NCBI GenBank assembly: GCA_949840935.1
Contig: CATKXX010000023.1
Span: forward strand, 1-46,843
Length of the DNA: 46,843 bases
Source: an uncultured Acetatifactor sp.
Lineage (GTDB): Bacteria > Bacillota > Clostridia > Lachnospirales > Lachnospiraceae
Direction of reading: 5' to 3'
The first letter of the stretch is position 1; each line of letters opens with the position of its first letter. Shown piece after piece: positions 31,962-39,179 of this stretch. The notes under the pieces were generated by a model, which was given only the letters and a program-made list of their open reading frames with translations, did no database searches and was not told where the DNA came from. Position numbers and translations under genes: made by a program.

Positions 31962-34900
31962 TTACCTCAGAGGGAACAGCTGCCCGTTGAGAAATTCCTT
32001 CCGGTGATATTCCTCCAGCAGATCATCCATGGTGTCAAAGTCCTCCAGCGTCCTACTGAGCACAATGTCATTCAGCAGCTGATATCTGCCTCCCTCTTTC
32101 GCGGCTGCAGTATCATTGTTCTGGAGCGTGCCGCTCTCCGTCAGCTTCTCCTCGCCATCCCGTTCTTCCGTAATATAATATTGAAGACTCTCCCCAAAGA
32201 ACAAAACGAATTCCCTGAAACAGACGCCGCCGTACACATCCCTCATGTATTCCGCCCTGTATTCGTCCGACTCCCCGTTCTCATAGAGCATCACATAATG
32301 GATACAGGCCCTGCTGCCGGGCGACGTCCGGTATTCGATGATGGTCTTATCCGCCAGCTCCTGCTGCAGGTCGGGATACTCGCCGTACTCCCGGAAGTAT
32401 TTCAGATGGATCCCCTCTCCCATCATCTCCCGCAGGAAGGATTCTATCGTCTCCATCTGCTCCGGACGCCTCTCCTCCTTATTTTCCGCATAATATTTCA
32501 GGAAGGCCAGCTTACAGATCTTCTGCACCGGCTCGCTGCGCCGGCTCATACGCTCAATCTCCTGGTACACATAGCGGTCAGTGACACGGTCGTGGACAAA
32601 GTAGTCAAAAGCACACTGTGCCAGGAAAGCCTCCTCCACCTCGGGCTTCGCCCCCTGGGATACATAATACCGGAAAACTTCCAGCTTCTCACCCACAAAG
32701 GCGCCGGAGTAGAGCATCTGCACCAGCATCCGCTCGGACAGCTTATAGCAGTCCACATCAAAGGACTTGGCCGCCTTCCAGATATCCCTCATGTTCTTCG
32801 TCATCCCCTCGTAGTACCGCGTCAGATATTCCAATACCACGCTGTCATACTTTCCCCGCCGGAACACGCAGCAGGCTGCCGCTGTCAGCACAGGGTCGTC
32901 CACCATGCTCCGCCTCTCCATCAACGGCCCCAGCAGGCGCACCAGTATCTTGGCATCCACAAAGTATGGCCCATACTGCTCCAGCCACCGGCCCGCCAGC
33001 TCGAAGTCGCCCCTGTATACCAGGTATTTCATAACCGTGCCGCGCTCCTCCATGGTCAGCTCCTCGCCGGGAATACTCCGCAGATACGCGTCCAGCGCCT
33101 CCATGTTATCCTTCTCGTAATAATATTTCAACACCTTCAGATACAGCTCCCGCTTCACGGACAGCTCTATATCCGGCAATTGCAGCACCCTCAGAGCACG
33201 ATCCAGCCCCTCACGGGAATCCGGCATGTCCTCCCGGTCGTTTTCACACAGATACAGATCCAGCTCCGCACTGTCCTGTACATGGGGCGTGACCCATCTC
33301 AGGAATTTCCCCGGCAGCATCAGCTTCTCCAGGGTATATTCCACGCTGCGGATGAACCGGTTCCTCCAGGCATCCTCCAGGACGATGGTGTATTCGCTGC
33401 CATACAGGGCCACCCATGTGCAGCCTCCGCTCAGGGTGTATTCCGCCGGCCTCAGATTATGGGGCTGGTAGACATAGACCTTCTGTATCCTGTCGTCCTC
33501 CACACGGATCTGGTGCGCGAACAGCAGCCTGGAAAGGGGCTCCGCGGTCTGCCCATCGATCATCTCGGGGCGCAGCAGCTTCTCATAAAGCTCCGCCAGA
33601 TGCCTGTTGATATGCTCCTTCCGGATCTGTTCCAGAATAAAACGCTCCATCCGGGGCTGGTAAGCCCTGTAGAGGTCGCCCAGCCTGTCCCGGTTGCGGA
33701 GGACATAGGCATAGAGATATGCCGCCTGCTCATAATTCATGTGGGCCTGATAGGAAAAGTATATCAAAACCTGCTTGGGCAGCCTGAAGGACTCGCCCAT
33801 ATCCAGCGACAGCATATAGTATTCGTACAGGTTCGTGATCCGAAGCTGCGCCTCCACACCGTCCCTGTACCATGGGAAGTACTCCTTTCCCGTCCTGCCT
33901 CCCTTGATCAGCAGCGTACAGATTTCCTGCAGCACCCTCTGATCCTTCTTTTTCTGATACAGGTGCTTCAAAACCCGAAACAGCACAGGCGAATATTCCC
34001 TGACACGCCCGATAAGATACAAAAGCTGCTCCACCGTCTCCGGATTCAGGAATTCCCTTTTCATCCCATAATGGATGATCTGCTGTTCAAAGCTCTCCAG
34101 CTTCCGCAGAAGAGCGGGATTGTTGTTTAAAAGTACCAGCGCTTCTATATAGATCATGGGGCTGCGGCAGCCGCTGTCAAACTGCCTTTCCAGAAAATTC
34201 CACTTCACGGTGGCCGACTTATTGTATTCCCCCGGCAGATACAGGAGAAGCCAAGCCACACGCCAGTTGGAGGGATCCTTTCTGTAGATATGCTCCACAT
34301 CGGAGGTCACTCTGCCGATATACCTGTCCTCGCCATGAACCAGTGTGGTAAGATACAGGTAATAGGCAAGGCAGGTCTCCTCCTCCGGCCGCTCCTCCAA
34401 AAGCTCCGCGGCATGATCCAGTATCCAGCCAGCCTCATGGTATTTCTCCTCGGTAATGAGAAGCTGTGCCTGAAAGAGCCTTATGGCAATATCATTTTCA
34501 TTCTGGAGCGCCATCCTCTCCACCAGCTTCCCGGTCTCCTTCAGCCATGCGGAAGTCCCAATCTTCTTTAACCGGAAGGACTGGTACAGCTCCATGAGCC
34601 GGACTGTAGCCTGCTTCCCCGACAGGTCAACGGACTGGCCCGTCAGCCTCTCCCCCGCCCTTACCGTCACCGGTATCGTAAGGGACACATAGGAATTATA
34701 CAGGCGAACCTGGCCAAAATTCCGTCCTTCACGGCACATCCTTCCATCAATATATACGGGAAGCCTGCACCGGTTGCCCAGGAAATCGTCATCCGTCAGA
34801 ATCTCCTTCTCCGTGAACAGGAAATCACCGCTGCATTCCACCCAGAGTCTGGTATATCCCCAGCCGTTCCGGACGATATTCAGCTCCCGCTCCGCCACAC

Positions 34901-35534
34901 TGTAAGCATTCCCGGCAAAGTCCTCCTCCAACGCCAGCTGCTTCTCCTCCACCAGATATCCCGTACTCTGTTTCTTGTTGATGCGGATCAGGAATTCTTC
35001 CATATTCTGTTCCTGGCCGGGGCAGGCGGACAATCCCCGGTACACATCCAGGTACTGGGCATCGCTGCCCGAAAGCGCCAGCGGGAAATCCGGCGAGTAG
35101 AACAGCTTGAGGGCCTCCTCCCAGCTGCTCTTTGCAAGGTTCGCAAAGTGGAACAGGTTCCTGACCGGGCCGATGGAGGATTCCAGCACCGTATGCTCCA
35201 TGGATACGACAAAGGGGAGATAGTATTCGCCCTGGTTGCTGACGATGTAGAAGCTCCCCTTCACCACCTCCCCCTCTTCCATGTGTTCCCCATGGAACCG
35301 GTAGGCAATCTCCTCGTCCGTGCCCACAAATTCCCTGGTGAGGCATTCCATCCGCAGGTCGGAGGAGGTCACGCTGCCGGCAGTGAATTTCCCCGTGGGC
35401 GCATATACCCGGAAGCTCCCCTCAAAGCTCTCACCGCGATGCAGGGAAATATCTATTTTCAGGCACGAAAAATCGAGAGAACCACTCTCGTAATCGAAGT
35501 TTCCCTCCAATATCTGATCGATTATCTTCTGCAT
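31962..35534 (-). CDS. Very large helical-repeat protein (DUF5717-like)
   Basis: About 1190 residues, the largest gene here. The N-terminal 350 residues are beta-rich, with Ig-like strands (DISLHRGESFEGSFRVYAPT, then REFVGTDEEIAYRF). The middle and C-terminal parts are helical repeats of TPR or HAT character (for example EALDAYLRSIPGEELTMEER). There is no signal peptide or membrane segment, so it is probably cytoplasmic. I recall it as the DUF5717 family. The ATG at 35534 (MQKIIDQILEGNFDYES) is chosen over a GTG at 35555. It leads the four-gene operon from a good promoter and may be a large scaffold for the ATPase-like protein. Confidence 0.7.
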   Translation of the reverse strand: MQKIIDQILEGNFDYESGSLDFSCLKIDISLHRGESFEGSFRVYAPTGKFTAGSVTSSDLRMECLTREFVGTDEEIAYRFHGEHMEEGEVVKGSFYIVSNQGEYYLPFVVSMEHTVLESSIGPVRNLFHFANLAKSSWEEALKLFYSPDFPLALSGSDAQYLDVYRGLSACPGQEQNMEEFLIRINKKQSTGYLVEEKQLALEEDFAGNAYSVAERELNIVRNGWGYTRLWVECSGDFLFTEKEILTDDDFLGNRCRLPVYIDGRMCREGRNFGQVRLYNSYVSLTIPVTVRAGERLTGQSVDLSGKQATVRLMELYQSFRLKKIGTSAWLKETGKLVERMALQNENDIAIRLFQAQLLITEEKYHEAGWILDHAAELLEERPEEETCLAYYLYLTTLVHGEDRYIGRVTSDVEHIYRKDPSNWRVAWLLLYLPGEYNKSATVKWNFLERQFDSGCRSPMIYIEALVLLNNNPALLRKLESFEQQIIHYGMKREFLNPETVEQLLYLIGRVREYSPVLFRVLKHLYQKKKDQRVLQEICTLLIKGGRTGKEYFPWYRDGVEAQLRITNLYEYYMLSLDMGESFRLPKQVLIYFSYQAHMNYEQAAYLYAYVLRNRDRLGDLYRAYQPRMERFILEQIRKEHINRHLAELYEKLLRPEMIDGQTAEPLSRLLFAHQIRVEDDRIQKVYVYQPHNLRPAEYTLSGGCTWVALYGSEYTIVLEDAWRNRFIRSVEYTLEKLMLPGKFLRWVTPHVQDSAELDLYLCENDREDMPDSREGLDRALRVLQLPDIELSVKRELYLKVLKYYYEKDNMEALDAYLRSIPGEELTMEERGTVMKYLVYRGDFELAGRWLEQYGPYFVDAKILVRLLGPLMERRSMVDDPVLTAAACCVFRRGKYDSVVLEYLTRYYEGMTKNMRDIWKAAKSFDVDCYKLSERMLVQMLYSGAFVGEKLEVFRYYVSQGAKPEVEEAFLAQCAFDYFVHDRVTDRYVYQEIERMSRRSEPVQKICKLAFLKYYAENKEERRPEQMETIESFLREMMGEGIHLKYFREYGEYPDLQQELADKTIIEYRTSPGSRACIHYVMLYENGESDEYRAEYMRDVYGGVCFREFVLFFGESLQYYITEERDGEEKLTESGTLQNNDTAAAKEGGRYQLLNDIVLSRTLEDFDTMDDLLEEYHRKEFLNGQLFPLR

Positions 35535-35578
35535 CCCGCACTCACCACTTTTCACAAAGTAAAAAATCCCTACGACTG

Positions 35579-35607
35579 ATTATATCAAATAAACAGCCGC
35601 AGGGCAA
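35579..35607 (-). promoter_or_regulatory. Promoter of the Hsp70-like four-gene operon
   Basis: On the minus strand: TTGCCC (35607-35602), a 17-bp spacer, TATAAT (35584-35579). The start codon at 35534 is about 35 nt from the expected transcription start. Confidence 0.75.
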
Positions 35608-35632
35608 TTGATTTTCTTTCAGCGCAAAATCC

Positions 35633-36499
35633 CTACTCCATGTTCAGCTTTTTGCTGGTCACATAATGGCAGACAAAATAGAGGATCACCGCCTCCGTTA
35701 TGGATATGCCAAGGGAGAGCAGTATGGTGGTATTTACATAGCCGCCCACCAGCTGGTTGTCATCCACAAAGCTGGCCATCTGGCCTAATGAAAACGCGCT
35801 CTGGACGATCGACGTGACGGTACTGGTCACGATCATGATCCCCACATAGCTGACAATCGCCATAAGCACCCTGTGCTTTGTGAACAGCTGGCCAATGGAA
35901 ATGGCGCCGAAAAGGATTATCATGCTGCAGAAGGGCGATATGAGCCCCATCACTATCATCCTGCCGAAATAGCCGCTCACACGCATACCGAAGATTTCCA
36001 GGAACATCTCGTCAACAAAATCCATCTCCGGCCCTATTTCCCGCCATACATCCGCCCAGGTATAGCCCTCCGGCAGCATCGCGCCTATCATGGAAAACAT
36101 CAGCGCCATGACGGAGAGGAAAATCCCCACTTCCATCAGCACCGACCACAGGCCGCTGTTCAGGATCTTGCTCACCAGGATCTGATGCTTGGAGACGGGC
36201 AGGGTATGCGTCAGATACCCTTCGTCCGTATACATGGTTTTGTAAAAGCGCACACCCATGTAAATAAAGACCCCGTAGTTTATGCCGACCAGCATGATAA
36301 TATACATGAACAGCGTCCCAAAGCTCAAAAGATCCCACACACTTGGGCCATTATAACTCCTGCCGCTTACCGCGGACTGCCACAGGGGCGCCTGGAAGGA
36401 AATCCACCCGAACAGGGTGATCAGCGCCAGTCCCAAAAGCATCATACAACACACACGCCATGTACTCTTCCATTCATGCTTCCATAATTTCCCTAACAT
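35633..36499 (-). CDS. ABC-2 type transporter permease
   Basis: 288 residues with about six transmembrane helices. An N-terminal cytoplasmic head (MLGKLWKHEWKSTWR) leads into LLGLALITLFGWIS; further helices include LMFSMIGAMLPEG and ILLSLGISITEAVILYFVCH. The pattern fits ABC-2 permeases of the YtrC/YtrD kind. It overlaps the ATPase gene by 7 bp, so the two form one transporter. Export of a drug, peptide or lipid is possible; the substrate cannot be told. The GntR regulator is cotranscribed. Confidence 0.85.
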   Translation of the reverse strand: MLGKLWKHEWKSTWRVCCMMLLGLALITLFGWISFQAPLWQSAVSGRSYNGPSVWDLLSFGTLFMYIIMLVGINYGVFIYMGVRFYKTMYTDEGYLTHTLPVSKHQILVSKILNSGLWSVLMEVGIFLSVMALMFSMIGAMLPEGYTWADVWREIGPEMDFVDEMFLEIFGMRVSGYFGRMIVMGLISPFCSMIILFGAISIGQLFTKHRVLMAIVSYVGIMIVTSTVTSIVQSAFSLGQMASFVDDNQLVGGYVNTTILLSLGISITEAVILYFVCHYVTSKKLNME

Positions 36500-37194
36500 G
36501 CAAATACCTCCCTGAAATACGCGTCCACAGACTTCCCGTGCTGTTCCCTGATATTGTCCACCGAGGTGTAGAGAACCAGGTGCCCGTAGCGCATAAAGAT
36601 AACTTCATCCAGAACCTGCTCGATATCCCCGATCAAATGGGTGGAAATGATCACGGTAGCGTCCGGATTGTAATTATTGATGATGGTGCGGAGAATATAA
36701 TCCCTGGCCGCGGGATCCACGCCCGCGATAGGCTCATCCAGGACATACAGCTCCGCGTTGCGGCTCATGACCAGTATGAGCTGCACCTTTTCCTTATTGC
36801 CCTTGGAAAGGGTCTTCAATTTCGTTTCAGGGTCAATGTTTAAGCTCCGCAGCATCTCCTCCGCTTTATCCCTGGAAAAGTCCGCGTAAAAGTCCACGAA
36901 AAAATCCAGGATTTCCCGGATCTTCTGTCCCCCTGACAGGTAGGTGCGATCCGGCAGGTACGCCACATGTGCCTTGCTCTCCACGCCCACATAGCGCCCA
37001 TTGATCATAATACTGCCCTGGGTGGGGGTCAGCAGTCCGTTCAGCATCTTGATCAGTGTGGTCTTGCCGCTCCCGTTGGGCCCCAGAAGCCCAATGATCT
37101 TTCCCTTGGGAAGCGTAAGGGTAATATTGTTCACCGCAACATGCTTTGCATCATAGGCTTTCGTCAACCCTACGATTTCAACCAATTCATTCAT
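36493..37194 (-). CDS. ABC transporter ATP-binding protein
   Basis: 233 residues. Walker A is GLLGPNGSGKTTLIKML (near residue 40), the signature is TLSKGNKEKVQLILVM, Walker B is AELYVLDEPIAG, and the H-loop is VIISTHLIGD. The signature LSKGN (instead of LSGGQ) occurs in YtrB/BcrA-like exporters. The start is the ATG at 37194 with AGAGG upstream; the longer open frame begins in the structured leader. It powers the permease encoded immediately downstream. It follows the GntR gene after a 139-bp spacer with strong secondary structure. Confidence 0.94.
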   Translation of the reverse strand: MNELVEIVGLTKAYDAKHVAVNNITLTLPKGKIIGLLGPNGSGKTTLIKMLNGLLTPTQGSIMINGRYVGVESKAHVAYLPDRTYLSGGQKIREILDFFVDFYADFSRDKAEEMLRSLNIDPETKLKTLSKGNKEKVQLILVMSRNAELYVLDEPIAGVDPAARDYILRTIINNYNPDATVIISTHLIGDIEQVLDEVIFMRYGHLVLYTSVDNIREQHGKSVDAYFREVFAC

Positions 37195-37208
37195 AATTAA
37201 CCTCTTTT

Positions 37209-37285
37209 CTGCGCTGCTTTGTTGCACAAAGCCATATATGGCTTACGAGTTTGTGACAAGTCATTTATGACTTTGCAGCGCGCAG
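37209..37285 (-). promoter_or_regulatory. Structured three-way-junction-like leader upstream of the ABC genes
   Basis: On the minus strand an outer stem CTGCGCGCTGC / GCAGCGCAG encloses two hairpins: AAGTCA TAAA TGACTT, and CACAAA/TTTGTG topped by the palindrome GCCATATATGGC. The ABC gene ribosome binding site (AGAGG) follows the outer stem by three bases, so folding could affect translation. Confidence 0.5.
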
Positions 37286-37333
37286 GCACAAATCTCCAGA
37301 TTGAAAATTTAAATTTTTAATCTTTTCTTCTCC

Positions 37334-37705
37334 CTAAGAATTATTCCGTACAGGCTCATTGTCGATCAGCGCCCTGATCTCCTCTCCCGTATATCCCAGC
37401 TCCTTCATCCTGCAAAAGAAGGTTTCCATATGCTCCCGCGCCATCCCTTCCTTCACTCTCCGGATCAGCTCCTCGTCCTCTGTGACATTCCGGCCATTGG
37501 TGCGCTGGGTGACGATCAGGCCGCCCCTCTCCAATTCCACAAAAGCCTTCTGCATCGTGTTCGGGTTCACCGCTGCCGTTGCCGCCAGCTCCCTGACGCT
37601 GGGGAGCTTCCCGCCCGGCGGATAATACCCGGATACGATCTGCATCTGGATTCGCTCAACTAACTGCGCATAGATCGGTCTGTCAGTATCTAATTCCCAT
37701 GCCAT
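37334..37705 (-). CDS. GntR-family regulator, YtrA subfamily
   Basis: 123 residues from the ATG at 37705 (MAWELDTDRPIYAQLV), with GAAAGG upstream. The winged HTH is typical: IQMQIVSGYYPPGGKLPSVR, ELAATAAVNPNTMQKAFVEL, ERGGLIVTQRTNGRNVT. Only a short helical tail follows, which marks the YtrA group, usually repressors of ABC exporter operons. A clear palindrome overlaps the edge of its own -10 box, suggesting autorepression. It is first in the operon GntR-ATPase-permease. Confidence 0.92.
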   Translation of the reverse strand: MAWELDTDRPIYAQLVERIQMQIVSGYYPPGGKLPSVRELAATAAVNPNTMQKAFVELERGGLIVTQRTNGRNVTEDEELIRRVKEGMAREHMETFFCRMKELGYTGEEIRALIDNEPVRNNS

Positions 37706-37737
37706 CTGCATCATCCTTTCTGAATCCACACCGTTAT

Positions 37738-37759
37738 TTGTATTAAACTTATAATACAA
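37738..37759. promoter_or_regulatory. Candidate GntR (YtrA-type) operator
   Basis: Perfect inverted repeat TTGTATTA-6 bp-TAATACAA. It lies between the promoter and the start of the GntR gene, directly next to the -10 box, where a bound repressor would block transcription. Confidence 0.6.
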
Positions 37760-37787
37760 TAATACACCCATTCCCTCAAAACGTCAA
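37759..37787 (-). promoter_or_regulatory. Promoter of the GntR/ABC operon
   Basis: On the minus strand: TTGACG (37787-37782), a 17-bp spacer, TATTAT (37764-37759). Confidence 0.75.
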
Positions 37788-37857
37788 TACCCTTTTTGCC
37801 TCAATCACCAATCCCCTGATCCTGCATACTATATTTAACAAATCAAAAAGGTAAGAA

Positions 37858-37891
37858 GCTGCTCATAAACCGTACTGCGTTTATGAACAGC
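37858..37891. promoter_or_regulatory. Inverted repeat before the truncated peptidoglycan gene
   Basis: GCTGCTCATAAAC pairs with GTTTATGAACAGC (one G-T pair), with an 8-nt loop. It is just upstream of the ATG at 37907 and could be a terminator-like hairpin, an attenuator or a regulator site. Confidence 0.4.
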
Positions 37892-37906
37892 CTCCAAGGT
37901 CAGCAT

Positions 37907-38608
37907 ATGCCTGAAAACAGTATAACAGCAGCGCAGGAGCCCATGCCCGCGGAAGGCTCCGCAAACGGCTCCATACAGATCAGCGTAGTGTCCGCAGTGG
38001 GCCTGGTGCCGGTGGAGAATGCCACCGTAACCATCTCCTATACAGGCGATCCCGATACCCCCCTGCATGTACTTACCACCGACAATTCGGGGCAGACGCC
38101 CACGGTGCAGCTTCCGGCGCCTCCGCTGGAGCTGTCCCTGGATCCGGATGCCACACAGCAGCCCTACTCGGAATATAATATCTTTGTCACTGCCGAGGGC
38201 TATGAGCCCGTGTACGTCTCCGGCTCCGAAATCCTTGCGGATGAATTTTCCCTGCAGCCCATCCGCATGAATCCCCTGGCCATCGCGGAGGAGGAGGAGA
38301 AAAGGGTCATCATCCCGGTGCACACCCTCTTTGGCGACTATCCGCCCAAGATACCCGAGGATGAGATCAAGCCCATGGACGAAACCGGCGAAATTGTCTT
38401 AAGCCGTGTGGTAATCCCCGAATACATTATAGTCCACGATGGTGTACCCGGAGATTCCACTGCCCGCAACTACTGGGTCCGCTACCGGGACTATATCAAG
38501 AACGTGGCCTCCTGTGAGATTTACTCCACCTGGCCCGAAAGCGCCATCTATGCAAATATCCTGGTGATACAGTCGTTTACTTTGAACAGGGTTTACACGG
38601 AATGGTAG
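37907..38608 (+). pseudogene. SpoIID-like/peptidoglycan-binding protein gene, cut off by a mobile element
   Basis: About 233 codons from the ATG at 37907 (AAGG upstream). It contains an N-terminal beta-rich domain (ENATVTISYTGDPDTP) and the segment YWVRYRDYIKNVASCEIYST, and it ends FTLNRVYTEW. In the family as I recall it (Lachnospiraceae proteins annotated as peptidoglycan-binding, with SpoIID-like similarity), the chain continues with Tyr and a further 150-200 residues including a peptidoglycan-binding domain. Here TAG replaces that Tyr codon, and the following DNA is AT-richer with a mobile-element promoter. The host gene is therefore broken by insertion. The normal role, probably in spore envelope or cell wall, is inferred. 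Confidence 0.75.
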
Positions 38609-38668
38609 GGAAATCACCGTTGATTCCGTGTTCCAGAAACATTATTTTCAATTCACTTACGATTAAAA

Positions 38669-38697
38669 TTGACGGCAAGAAGCAGATAACATATATA
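38669..38697 (+). promoter_or_regulatory. Promoter near the left end of the element
   Basis: TTGACG at 38669-38674, a 17-bp spacer, TATATA at 38692-38697. A terminator follows about 60 bp downstream. Confidence 0.6.
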
Positions 38698-38758
38698 GCC
38701 GAATAGGACAAGCTGTTAGCTTATGGTTCTACATATATATTATACGGTTTCATTTAAT

Positions 38759-38790
38759 GAAGCAAGGGCAATTCTGCTCTTGCTTCTTTC
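38759..38790 (+). terminator. Terminator or attenuator near the left end
   Basis: GAAGCAAGGGCA pairs with TGCTCTTGCTTC around an ATTC loop, followed by TTTC. It is about 55 nt past the expected start of the promoter at 38669, so the transcript would be a short RNA unless read through. Confidence 0.65.
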
Positions 38791-38852
38791 AGTATTATCA
38801 CTAGCAAAAAATACCATTTTTCTGTTATCAATAAGAAGAGAGGTAAAATACT

Positions 38853-39098
38853 ATGATAAATAATACAAGCGGAATGCTGATTGATCCTATGCAGTCAATG
38901 AGGATTGCAAAGCATCCCATTCCAATAAAGGAAAATCTGATTGTATCTGACAATCTGGAAGCAGGAACCTTAAGAATCTATGAACCGTTGAATGGTCCTG
39001 TAATCATTCAACAATTATTTTCACAGTATAATAATATCTGTAATGCTGTGCCTGTGGCAGAAATTACTATCAATAGTCTATGGAGTTATAAAATATAA
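38853..39098 (+). CDS. Hypothetical small protein of the element
   Basis: 81 residues, starting MINNTSGMLIDPMQSMRIAK after a clear AGAGAGG site. It is soluble, with no motif I recognise. It lies between the left-end terminator and the recombinase gene, where such elements sometimes carry an excision factor; nothing in the sequence shows that role. The 80 bp before the recombinase contain no separate terminator, so the two may be cotranscribed. Confidence 0.5.
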   Translation: MINNTSGMLIDPMQSMRIAKHPIPIKENLIVSDNLEAGTLRIYEPLNGPVIIQQLFSQYNNICNAVPVAEITINSLWSYKI

Positions 39099-39179
39099 AA
39101 GACTTCTTAATCAAAATAAATACAAAAGAGCCACAGCATAGCATTTATGCTGATACTGGCGGAAAGGAGGGAATTGATT

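Noticed and set aside
31914..34130. 738-residue plus-strand open frame
   Set aside because: Antisense to the large helical-repeat gene; rich in His, Leu and Pro, typical of a GC-rich shadow frame.
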